From contig NZ_AOLY01000037.1 in NCBI RefSeq assembly GCF_000336635.1, positions 377,199 through 441,198 on the forward strand: a DNA stretch of 64,000 bases, written 5' to 3'. Positions 27,097-36,200 of this stretch are shown here, piece by piece (position 1 is the first letter of the stretch; every line of letters begins with the position of its first letter). A program made the translations under genes and the position numbers. This DNA is from Haloarcula japonica DSM 6131 (lineage in GTDB: Archaea > Halobacteriota > Halobacteria > Halobacteriales > Haloarculaceae). Below the pieces are notes generated by a model. It made no database searches. It saw only the letters and a list, made by a program, of their open reading frames with translations, and had not been told where the DNA came from.

Positions 27097-29679
27097 ATGG
27101 CACGTGACACGACTGATGACGGCATGCGAGCGTCTCGGCGGACGTTTCTGAAAGCGACCGGCGTGGCCACGGCAGCGGCCGCCACCGGCGCAGGTGTTGG
27201 GACCGCCGCGGCGCAACCCGACGTCGATTCGCTCATCGACGATCTCACACTGGAGCAGAAAGCGGCCCAAATGACACAGGTCGCGATCAGCTCCTTCGAG
27301 GCGGAACCGGAAAAATCGAACGTCCCCGATAGCTTCGGGGTCGACACGGTCGGCGAGTACTTCAGTGAACTCGGCGTCGGGTCGATTCTCTCAGGTGGGG
27401 CCGAACCGCCGAGCTTCGACGGCGAGACCGTGGTTCAGGGAATCAATGCCCTACAGGAGTATAACCTAGCGAACGCCGACCACGACATCCCGTTTCTCTA
27501 CGGCGTCGACGCGACGCACGGGAACGGCCTACTGGAGGGGGCAACGGTGTTCCCCCAGCGCCTGAACATGGGTGCGACCCGAGACCTGAGTCTGATCGAG
27601 GCGGCCGAGCGCCACACGAGCGACTCGACGGCGTCAATGGGCGCACACTGGACGTTCGCCCCGACGACGGACCTCCAGCGGGACCCCCGCTGGGGCCGCT
27701 TCTTCGAGGGCATCAGCGAGGACCCGAAGCTCGAAGCGGATGTCTCGCGGGTACGGGCACGAGCGCTTGAGGACGACGACCGGCTGACGGCGTGTGTCAA
27801 ACACTTCGCGGCCTACTCGGTCCCGAACAACGGTAACGACCGCGCACCGGCCTCGACGTCGCTACGCGACCTCCGAACCAACATTCTTCCGCCGTACCGA
27901 GAGGCACTGGAGTCTGAACCCGGGACGGTGATGGTCAACAGCGGGTCAATAAACGGGGTTCCGGCTCACGCCTCTCACTGGCTGTTGACGACGCTGCTCC
28001 GGGATACCTACGGCTACGAGGGGATGGTAGTCTCGGACTGGGACGACCTCAACCGGATGATCACGAACCACGACTACGCGCCCGATTTCGAGACGGCGAC
28101 GGAGATGGCCATCAACGCCGGTGTCGACATGTACATGATCGGCAACGGCGGTGACGCACCGGGACCGGTCCAGTTCATCGACACCGTGGTCGGTCTCGTC
28201 GAGGACGGCGCGATTCCTATGGCGCGTATCGACGAAGCGGTCCGACGAATCCTCGAACTGAAGGCCGACCTCGGCCTGTTCGAGCAACCGACGGTCGACG
28301 AGTCCCGCATCGGGAACGTACTCGGCGGCGCACAGGAGACCTCCGAGACGATGGCCAAGGAGTCGCTGGTCCTCCTGAAAAACACGGAGGATGCGCTCCC
28401 GCTGTCCGGCGACGAGACCGTCCTGCTGACCGGCCCCGGAGTCGACAGCGACGGCAACAACACCCGCGCGCTGATGCAACACGGCGGCTGGACGCTCGGC
28501 TGGCAGGGAGCCAGCGCCGGCGGTCCGTACCCACGCCAGAACCTCCTCGAAGACGAACTGGGTGCTCGTGTCGGCAGTCTCACGCACGTCCCGACCGCGT
28601 ACGAGAACACGACCTGGTACGCCGGCGAGGGCGACGGCGAAAACCAGCAAAGCGACGAGAACGGCAACTTCGACTTCACCGACGAGCAGCGGTCACAGGT
28701 CGAATCGGCGGCCCCCGAGTCCGACGCCGTAGTCGTCGTTATCGGCGAAGGCACCCACAACGAAGGGTTCGGCGACCGGGACGAACTGGTGCTCGACGAA
28801 TCCCAGCAAGCCCTCCTCGACACCGTCGTCGAATCCGCCGACGATTCGACGCCGATAATCGGCGTCATGCTCGCGGGCGCTCCGCGGGGGTCCCCGGAGA
28901 CGTTCAGCCAGCTCGACGCCCTCCTGTTTGCCGGCCAGCCCGGCAGCGACGGCGGGATCGCCATCGCCGAAACGCTGGTCGGCGAGCACAATCCGTCCGG
29001 GAAGCTCCCGTTCAGCTGGCCCGAGAACGTCGGGACTGCACCCGTGCAGCACAACCGCTACGACCCGACCTCGACGGGCGGGACGGACAACACAGCCATC
29101 TTCGAGTACGGCCACGGCCTCTCCTACACCGACTTCCAGTACGGCAGCGTCTCCGTCACTCAACCTACTGTCGGCAACCCGGCCAACCAGTCCGAAGTGA
29201 CCGTCAGCGTCGAGGTGACGAACACCGGAGGGATGGCCGGCGAGCACATCGTCGAGGTGTTCAACACACAGTCCTACGGCTCGGTCCTCCAGCCGATGCG
29301 CCGGCTGCTCGGTTACGAGCGCGTCTCGCTCGATGCTGGCGAGTCAACCACGGTGGACGTGACCGCCGACCTGACGGCGCTGGAGGTCGTCCCCGGTGAC
29401 GTGCTCGGACTTGGGCCGAAGGTCGTCGAAGCCGGCGAGTACGAACTCACTGTCGGCCAGGACGGCCCGACGGCCACGCTCATCGTGCAGAACGCGGCGA
29501 GCATCACCGATCCGGACCCCGTTCCAGGCCTCCCGAACGGAACAGGGAGCAACCCCGGTCGGGGCAACAGTGGGAATGGAACCGGTAACGGTAACAACGG
29601 GAACGGCAACAACACCAGCCGCGACCCTACCATGGAAGACGTCGTCGACCTGCTCAACGAGGTTCGGCGACAGTCCTGA
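27097..29679 (+). CDS. Tat-exported glycoside hydrolase family 3 (beta-glucosidase-like)
   Basis: 860 residues. A twin-arginine signal (SRRTFLKATG, then an Ala-rich h-region ending AAAQP) exports the folded enzyme. The GH3 N-domain carries the nucleophile Asp314 in VVSDWDD and KHFAAYS. The C-domain has KESLVLLKN and FPFSW-like LPFSWPENVGTAPVQHNRY, and a fibronectin-III-like domain follows (VEVTNTGGMAGEHIVEVF). It ends with a Gly/Asn-rich linker (about residues 810-840) and a short DPTMEDVVDLLNEVRR tail. It likely splits beta-glucosides or oligosaccharides outside the cell. ATG 27097 is preferred over GTG 27082. Confidence 0.92.
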   Translation: MARDTTDDGMRASRRTFLKATGVATAAAATGAGVGTAAAQPDVDSLIDDLTLEQKAAQMTQVAISSFEAEPEKSNVPDSFGVDTVGEYFSELGVGSILSGGAEPPSFDGETVVQGINALQEYNLANADHDIPFLYGVDATHGNGLLEGATVFPQRLNMGATRDLSLIEAAERHTSDSTASMGAHWTFAPTTDLQRDPRWGRFFEGISEDPKLEADVSRVRARALEDDDRLTACVKHFAAYSVPNNGNDRAPASTSLRDLRTNILPPYREALESEPGTVMVNSGSINGVPAHASHWLLTTLLRDTYGYEGMVVSDWDDLNRMITNHDYAPDFETATEMAINAGVDMYMIGNGGDAPGPVQFIDTVVGLVEDGAIPMARIDEAVRRILELKADLGLFEQPTVDESRIGNVLGGAQETSETMAKESLVLLKNTEDALPLSGDETVLLTGPGVDSDGNNTRALMQHGGWTLGWQGASAGGPYPRQNLLEDELGARVGSLTHVPTAYENTTWYAGEGDGENQQSDENGNFDFTDEQRSQVESAAPESDAVVVVIGEGTHNEGFGDRDELVLDESQQALLDTVVESADDSTPIIGVMLAGAPRGSPETFSQLDALLFAGQPGSDGGIAIAETLVGEHNPSGKLPFSWPENVGTAPVQHNRYDPTSTGGTDNTAIFEYGHGLSYTDFQYGSVSVTQPTVGNPANQSEVTVSVEVTNTGGMAGEHIVEVFNTQSYGSVLQPMRRLLGYERVSLDAGESTTVDVTADLTALEVVPGDVLGLGPKVVEAGEYELTVGQDGPTATLIVQNAASITDPDPVPGLPNGTGSNPGRGNSGNGTGNGNNGNGNNTSRDPTMEDVVDLLNEVRRQS

Positions 29680-29783
29680 CCAGGCTGCCGCGGTCCCGCT
29701 TTGCGGGTGATCCCTGGAATATCCAGTGCTGTCGAGCGCCACTACGCACAGACACACGTCGATCCGTTCGCACGCCCACGAAT

Positions 29784-29820
29784 TATTATATATGTTCGGT
29801 GATATTAGCTGAAACAGCTA
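29784..29820 (+). promoter_or_regulatory. TATA box and palindromic operator before the TrmB-family gene
   Basis: ATTATTATATATG at 29782-29794 is a strong TATA element. About 20 bases on, at the expected transcript start, TAGCTG (29806-29811), AAA, CAGCTA (29815-29820) is a perfect 6-3-6 palindrome. An operator overlapping the start site of a TrmB-family gene suggests autoregulation. The site differs from the TACT-N-AGTA type operator reported for Halobacterium TrmB. Confidence 0.5.
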
Positions 29821-29864
29821 TCCAGTGACACGGAACCAACCAACATGGTTTGAATGGAACACCG

Positions 29865-30935
29865 ATGCCTGACTCCACACGCCAGCCCAACGCGACCGTT
29901 CGGGATCAACTCCAGCAGTACGGCCTCTCCGAGACAGAGGCGGAAACGTACCTCGCCGTCGTCGAAAAGGGACCGGCAACGGCCCGGACGGTTGCCGAAA
30001 CGGCGGGCGTTTCCAAGAGCTACGTGTACGATATCTGTGGGTCACTGGCCGCGGACGGGTTCGTCACCGTCGACGACCACCGGACGCCGACGGTCATCCG
30101 TGCGACGCCCCCGTCGGAGGCCTTCGGCACGTTAAAGCGCGAACTCGACACGCTGGAGACGGCGGTACAGACACGGTACGAGGACAACTCGGCCGAGGAC
30201 AACTCCTTCGAGGTAGTCAAATCCAGACCGACCATCATCAAGCGCCTGAAACGGCACATCGAAGCCGCCGAATGCGAGGTCGTCCTCCAAGTTCCGGCCC
30301 GCCGGCTCCCGGAGATCCGCGACACGCTTCGCCGTGCCCGCGAGCGGGGCATCCTCGTGCTCCTGGCGCTGTCGAGCTACGACACGGCAGCGATGGAGTT
30401 GGAGCTTGATGGCGTCGCCAACGCCGTCCGTCTCGGCCTCGACGGCGCACCCTCGTTGCTTGCGACGGACCAGCAACGCGGGTTCGTCTCTCCATCGACG
30501 ATGCTCAGTTGGGACCATGACGAGACGAACGCGATCACGTTTACGCAGGAGGCGGTCGCGGCGGTGTTAGTCGGTTCCTACCTGGGCAATTACTGGCCGA
30601 TAGGCGAGGAGGTCCTCGTTTCACGGCCCCCGTCACTCCCGGCACGATACGATATGTTCCGCCCCGTCGTGTTCACGACTGCGCTCGCGCTCCGGGCTGG
30701 TGAGTCCGTCGTCGCCGACCTGTATGCGCGGCCGACGGGCTCCGACGACAATTTCGAAGTGATATCCGGCGAGGTAGTCGATGTCCGACAGAACCTCGTT
30801 GAGCCGCACAACAGCGATTTCGGGTTCGAGAACTCGCTGGTCGTCGACACCGGAGAAGGCCGCATCACTGTCGGCGGATACGGTGCGTTCTTAGAGGATT
30901 ACGAGGTCAAGCACACGACGCTCCACCGAGCGTAG
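29865..30935 (+). CDS. TrmB-family sugar-sensing transcriptional regulator
   Basis: 356 residues. An N-terminal winged helix (about 8-75: LSETEAETYLAVVEKGPATA, SKSYVYDICGSLAADGFV) is followed by a short coiled coil (FGTLKRELDTLETAVQTRY). Then comes a phospholipase D-like/sugar-binding region (VVKSRPTIIKRLKRHI, EVVLQVPARRLPEIRDTLRRA) and a C-terminal beta domain. TrmB proteins bind sugars and switch sugar-uptake and central-carbon genes. The GH3 hydrolase upstream, in the same direction, is a plausible target. ATG 29865 is preferred to TTG 29850; the promoter leaves a leader of about 50 bases. Confidence 0.87.
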   Translation: MPDSTRQPNATVRDQLQQYGLSETEAETYLAVVEKGPATARTVAETAGVSKSYVYDICGSLAADGFVTVDDHRTPTVIRATPPSEAFGTLKRELDTLETAVQTRYEDNSAEDNSFEVVKSRPTIIKRLKRHIEAAECEVVLQVPARRLPEIRDTLRRARERGILVLLALSSYDTAAMELELDGVANAVRLGLDGAPSLLATDQQRGFVSPSTMLSWDHDETNAITFTQEAVAAVLVGSYLGNYWPIGEEVLVSRPPSLPARYDMFRPVVFTTALALRAGESVVADLYARPTGSDDNFEVISGEVVDVRQNLVEPHNSDFGFENSLVVDTGEGRITVGGYGAFLEDYEVKHTTLHRA

Positions 30936-30938
30936 TTG

Positions 30939-31922
30939 TCACTCGGTCACCCGGTCGATGAGCGCTGTCTCCGTATCCCGGTCAGGGCCGAACTCCCGGC
31001 CGGTTCGGTCGTTCTCCTGATGCTCGGCGACAGTCACAGCCAGCGCCGTCTCGTGGGGCGTCGACGACCAGCCCAGTTCGCGGAGCTTCGCCGTCGACAG
31101 CAGATGCGGTGACTCGCGGTAGATCGGGAAATCGTCGGGCTCCAGCCCCGCGGCCGCGAGTTCGCGTTCGCCGACGCCGATTGTCTCAACGTCCGTTTCG
31201 TGGACGCCGGCGAGCAGGTCAACCCACTCCCGGAGCGTTGGTGCGTGCTCGTCGCCGACGTTGTATGCCTCGCCAGCCGTTCCCCGCTCCGCGACCAGTC
31301 GGAGCGCACTCGCTACGTCCTCGACGTAGGCCATTTGCCACAGGCTGAGGCCGTCGCTCGGAACGGCGATCCGGTCGTACTCGGCCACGCGGTGGACCCA
31401 GTAGGCGAACCGTTCGGTGTAGTCGTAGGGTCCGTACACGACGGTTGGCCGGACGCTCATCGCCCGCACACCGTCTTCCGCGGCAGCGAACACTTCGCGG
31501 TCGCCCTCGGCTTTCCGCGGCCCATAGGTCTCCGCACTGTCGGTGGTGGCCTGCTCGGCGGTACAGCCTGCAAGCGGCGTCTCCCCCTCCCGCTTGGGCG
31601 TCCGTTCAGCGCCGTAGGCCGCGCCGCTTGAGACATACACGTACGCATCGACATCGGCGAACGCGTCGGTCGCCACCCGGACATCCTCCGGAAAGTATGC
31701 CACGCAGTCGACGACTACATCGGGGTCGACCTGCTTGCGAGCGGTTTCAAGTGTCTCCCGGTCTGTCCGGTCGCCTTTGATGTGGGCGACATCGGTGTCC
31801 GTGAATGGATTCGAGCGCTGGCCGCGGGTGAGCATCGTCACGTCGTAGCCTGCATCGCGGAACTCGGTGACTGTGTGCCGGCCGATGAACCGACCGCCGC
31901 CGATGACGAGAACGCTGTCCAT
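30939..31922 (-). CDS. NAD-dependent epimerase/dehydratase (extended SDR)
   Basis: 327 residues. Seen: the N-terminal Rossmann motif VLVIGGGRFIGRH (GxxxFIGRH variant of GxxGxxG), the VDCVAYFPED loop, an SSGAAYG serine and YGPRKAEGD, where the usual YxxxK reads YGPRK, and the SVRPTVVYGPYDYTERF substrate region. Closest in pattern to atypical SDRs resembling UDP-glucose 4-epimerase or chloroplast mRNA-binding CSP41-like proteins. Substrate unknown. Convergent with the TrmB gene, three bases apart. Confidence 0.85.
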   Translation of the reverse strand: MDSVLVIGGGRFIGRHTVTEFRDAGYDVTMLTRGQRSNPFTDTDVAHIKGDRTDRETLETARKQVDPDVVVDCVAYFPEDVRVATDAFADVDAYVYVSSGAAYGAERTPKREGETPLAGCTAEQATTDSAETYGPRKAEGDREVFAAAEDGVRAMSVRPTVVYGPYDYTERFAYWVHRVAEYDRIAVPSDGLSLWQMAYVEDVASALRLVAERGTAGEAYNVGDEHAPTLREWVDLLAGVHETDVETIGVGERELAAAGLEPDDFPIYRESPHLLSTAKLRELGWSSTPHETALAVTVAEHQENDRTGREFGPDRDTETALIDRVTE

Positions 31923-32134
31923 ACACCGTACTCGGACGGGACCAGCAAAACAGTGTGGCTCACCGCCACCGTCTGCCGCGGGTTCGACACACATTGTTTA
32001 CTGAGGCAGCAAGACGACTCTCCGGCGATAGACGACAGAGCCGGTAAGATTGATGCCCGCTGTGCAAGAACCAGTAGTCATCTCTGACGAACGGTACAGG
32101 AAAAAACGAGCGAGACGCTCCCTCGCGTCGTCGA
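31923..32134. other. Intergenic region, no gene seen
   Basis: About 210 bases between the epimerase start and the SPFH-protein stop. It should hold the epimerase promoter on the minus strand. No hairpin, small ORF or repeat stands out. Confidence 0.4.
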
Positions 32135-33106
32135 TTAGTTGCCGCCCGTCGCGTTCGTCACGTTCGTCGAGAACCCTGTATCGGCACTCGAAGTGTTTCC
32201 GCCACTGCTCCGGCCAGTCTGCAGGATGATGGGCGTTCCTTCGTCGTCAGTCGCCAGAATGACCTTATCCGAATCGTCGATGCTCTGGACGTACTGCTGT
32301 TTCAGCACCACCGGGTTGTCCCGAAGCGCCTCACCGCGAATCTCGATGACCCGAGCGTCGGCTTCGGCCTGAATCTCCTGCCGTTCCTTGTCGCGTTCGG
32401 CCTGTTGGATCTCGAACTCCTTCTCTTCGACGCGTTGCTTTGCGATTTCCTTGTCGTTGAGCGCCTGATCGTACGAGTCCGGGAGGTCAACAGTACGAAC
32501 CTGTACCTCTTCGAGGACGAGCGCTTCGCCCTCGAACGCGGATTCGAGTTTCTGCTGTGCCGCATCGCCGAGCCGCTCGCGGCCACTGTTAGTGTATATC
32601 TCGCTGGTCTGGATACCGGCGGCCTCGTCACGGAGTTGCGAGCGGACGGACGGTCGGATGAGTCGCTCCTCCGCCTGGCCGACGTTCCGCCACTCGGTGA
32701 CAAACCCTGATGCGTCTGCTTCTTGGACTTTGTACCGGACGGTAATGTCGATATCAACCGTCGTTCCGTTGACGGTCTGGACGGTCACGGCATCCGATTG
32801 TGCCGCTCTGTCACCTTCACCCTCTGCGTTGGCCATGGTGTAAGTCCGTGGTCGGATTTCCACGTCCTGGACGGAGTCCTTGACAGGCACGATGATGTGT
32901 GCGCCCGGCTGGAGTTGATCGCCGGTTACCGCACCGAACGATTTCTGGACGCCGACGTGACCCTCGGGAACCTGATGGTAGCCGCCGAACAGAGCTATTG
33001 CGACAGCGAGGGCGACAACGACACTGACGGCGATTCGGAGGCCGCGGCCGACATCGATATCGATGTCAGATCCGGAATCGGGATCTGGACCGGGGATGTC
33101 ACTCAT
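32135..33106 (-). CDS. SPFH/prohibitin-family membrane protein
   Basis: 323 residues. An Asp-rich N-terminus is followed by one membrane helix (about 25-44, IAVSVVVALAVAIALFGGY). Then comes an SPFH domain (VPEGHVGVQKSFGAVTGDQL, PRTYTMANAEGEGDRAAQ, DIDITVRYKV) and a long charged coiled coil (about 205-265) rich in Glu/Lys/Gln. Family members form large ring assemblies on membranes and guard or recruit proteases. No NfeD or FtsH gene is adjacent, so a partner is not evident. The Gly/Ser/Asn-rich tail is likely disordered. Start ATG 33106. Confidence 0.88.
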   Translation of the reverse strand: MSDIPGPDPDSGSDIDIDVGRGLRIAVSVVVALAVAIALFGGYHQVPEGHVGVQKSFGAVTGDQLQPGAHIIVPVKDSVQDVEIRPRTYTMANAEGEGDRAAQSDAVTVQTVNGTTVDIDITVRYKVQEADASGFVTEWRNVGQAEERLIRPSVRSQLRDEAAGIQTSEIYTNSGRERLGDAAQQKLESAFEGEALVLEEVQVRTVDLPDSYDQALNDKEIAKQRVEEKEFEIQQAERDKERQEIQAEADARVIEIRGEALRDNPVVLKQQYVQSIDDSDKVILATDDEGTPIILQTGRSSGGNTSSADTGFSTNVTNATGGN

Positions 33107-33269
33107 GTTGTGCTCCGATGCGATACGACAGTTGGTTGTACGGGGACCATGTGCAGCACTTTGGCCCGACAGCTATAGGACCAGCGGTCGATTGTCACAG
33201 TGTGGCATCACGGTGATCAGAACTCGTCTCGAATGCGGTCGCGATGAAACTATGACTGATTACAGAGAC
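33107..33269. other. Intergenic region upstream of the SPFH gene, no gene seen
   Basis: The gap between the SPFH-protein gene and gltB, both read on the minus strand. It holds the SPFH gene's promoter and the gltB 3' end. I see no small ORF with convincing codon use. Confidence 0.4.
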
Positions 33270-33274
33270 AAAAA
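33270..33274 (-). terminator. U-tract downstream of gltB
   Basis: On the minus strand, T5 at 33274-33270 lies about 18-22 bases past the gltB stop, framed by GAC/GTC. Short U-runs shortly after the stop are the usual archaeal termination signal. Confidence 0.4.
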
Positions 33275-33291
33275 CGTCGAACGGCGGTGCT

Positions 33292-36200
33292 TCAGTCGTC
33301 TGTCGAGGCGGCGAAGTCCGCTTCGGCGGCTTCGGCGTTCGGGGCGGCCTTGGCCGGCGGTTCGTTCCGCACGTCGTCTCGCTCGCGGTCGGCGATGACC
33401 TCGGCGTAAGCGTCTGGCATCACCTTCGTGAAGTTCTCCACTTCGGCATCCCAGTCTTCGAGCAGTTCGGCCGCCCGGTCGGAGCCGGTGTAGGCGGCGT
33501 GGTTCTCGACGAGCCGGGTGATCATCTGCCGGTCCTTCCCTTCGAGCGTCTCGGCCAGTGATACCATGCCGGTGTTTGCCTTCGCTGCGAACTCGCCGTC
33601 GGGGTCGTAGACGTACGCGACGCCGCCGGACATCCCGGCTGCGAAGTTCTTGCCGGTCTCACCCAGCACGACGATGGCACCGCCGGTCATGTACTCACAG
33701 CCGTGGTCGCCGACGCCCTCGACGACGCCCTTGACCCCGGAGTTGCGGACGGCGAACCGCTCGCCGGCCATGCCGTTGACGTAGGCCTCGCCCTGGGTTG
33801 CGCCGTACAGTGCGACGTTGCCGATGACGATGTTCTCCATCGGATCGAACGGTGCGTTGTCCGGCGTGTTCACGATGAGCTTCCCGCCGGAGAGGCCCTT
33901 GCCGACGTAGTCGTTGGCCGTCCCGGTCAGCTCCATCGTCACGCCCTGCGCGAGGAACGCACCGAAGGACTGGCCGGCCGTGCCGTCGAAGTCGACTCGG
34001 ATGGTGTCGTCCGCGAGGCCGTCGCTTGCGTGCTCACGCGAGATGCGGTTCGAGAGCGTCGCCCCGACCGCACGGTCGACGTTGCTGATATCCGTGTCGA
34101 TGGCGACCGGGTCGCCGCTGTAGATGGCGTCCTCCGCGGCGTCGATGAGGTCCCAGTCGAGCTGTTCGTCGACCTCGTGAGTCTGCTCGCGCTGCTTGTA
34201 GCGGCCGTCGTTGTCGGCCGGTTCGGCGATGACCGAGGAGAGGTCGAGCTTCTGGGCCTTCGGCTGGGACACGTCGTCGCGCTGTTGCAGGACGCTCGGC
34301 CGCCCGATCATCTCGTCGATGGTCTCGAAGCCGAGTTCGGCCATGATCTCCCGCAGTTCCTGGGCCACGAACGTCATGTAGTTGATGACGTGCTGTGGCT
34401 CACCGGGGAACCGCTCGCGGAGATTTTCGTTCTGGGTTGCGATGCCGACCGGGCAGGTGTTCTCGTGGCACTGCCGGGCCATCACGCAGCCCGAGGTGAC
34501 CATCGAGGCGGTCCCGAAGGTGTACCCCTCGGCACCGAGCAGGGCGGCGACGGCCACGTCGCGGCCGGTCTTCATGCCGCCGTCGGTTGTCACTTTGATG
34601 CGCGACCGCAGGCCGGTCGCCCGCAGCATCTGGTTGGCCTCGGAGACACCCAGCTCCCACGGGAGGCCGGCGTTCTTGATGGAGGTCTTCGGCGACGCGC
34701 CGGTCCCGCCGTCGTGGCCCGAGATGTGGACTACGTCGGCGTTGGCCTTTGCGACCCCGGCCGCGATGGTCCCGATACCGTCCTCGGAGACCAGCTTCAC
34801 ATTGATGTCGGCCTCCGGGTTCGAGGCCTTGAGGTCGTGGATGAGCTGCTTGAGGTCCTCGATGGAGTAGATGTCGTGCAGCGGCGGCGGCGAGATGAGG
34901 CCGACGCCGGGGGTGGCGTACCGGACGTGGGCGATCATCTCGTTGACCTTCTTGCCGGGCAGGTGGCCGCCCTCGCCGGGCTTCGAGCCCTGGGCCATCT
35001 TGATCTGGAGCTCGTCGGCCGACGCGAGGTAATCGGAGGTGACGCCGAAGCGGCCGGAGGCGACCTGCTTCGTGGTACACTCCTTCTCGGTGTCGAACCG
35101 CTCGGGCGGCTCGCCACCTTCGCCGGTGTTGGCGTTGGCTCCGAGCCGGTTCATCGCGATGGCGTTGTTCTCGTGCATCTCGGGCGACAGCGACCCAAGG
35201 CTCATCGCGGCCGTCTCGAAGCGCTCGACGATGTCATCGACCGGCTCGACGTCCTCGATGGGGATGGACTCGCGGTCGGAGTCGAATTCGAGCAGACCAC
35301 GGAGCGTCTGGAGCTCCTCGTTCTGGTCGTTGACCAGCTCGGCGAACTCCTTGTACGTGTCGTAGTCGCCCATCCGGACGGCCTGCTGGATCTTGCCGAC
35401 CGTGTTGGGGTTCCACTGGTGGTGGATGCCGTTCGAGCGGAACTCGTACTCGCCCTGGCGGGGCATCTCTGGCTCCTCCTCGCTCCAGGCGACGTCGTGT
35501 CGCTGGGTGAGGTCGTCCTCGATCTCCTCGATGCCGATTCCCTCGGTCCGGCAGGTCGTCCCCTCGAAGTACTCGGCGATGAAGTCAGATGAGAGGCCGA
35601 CGGCCTCGAAGATCTGGGCGCCCTGGTAGGATTCGACCGTCGAGATACCCATCTTGGCCATCGTCTTCAAGAGGCCGTCCTCGACGGCGGTGATGTAGGC
35701 GTCGATGGCGTCGGCCAGGTCCGCGCCGTCCGGGCCGGCCACCAGGTCCTCGATGGTCTGGTAGGCCAGGTAGGGGTTGACCGCGCCGGCCCCGTAGCCG
35801 ATGAGCGTCGCGAAGTGATGGACCGCACGCGGGTCGCCGGACTCGACGACGAGCCCGACATGGTTTCGGAGGCCGTTGCGGACGAGGTGGTGGTGGATGC
35901 CACCGACCGCCAGCAGGCTCGGAATCGGCACGCGGTCCTCGCTGGCCGTCCGGTCCGAGAGCACGAGGATGTCGTGTTCCTTCGCGGCCGCGTCGGCTTC
36001 GGCTCGCACGTCCTCGACGGCCTGGCGGAGGTCGCCGTCCTTCTCGTAGGTGATGTCGAGGACCTTCGTGGACATGCCGTTCGCGTCCAGGTCCTTGATC
36101 GACTCCGTCTCCTCGTCGGTGAGGATCGGCGAGTCGAGCACGAGCTGACGGGCGTGGTCCTGGCTCTCGTCGAGCATGTTACGCTGGAAGCCCAGCCGGG

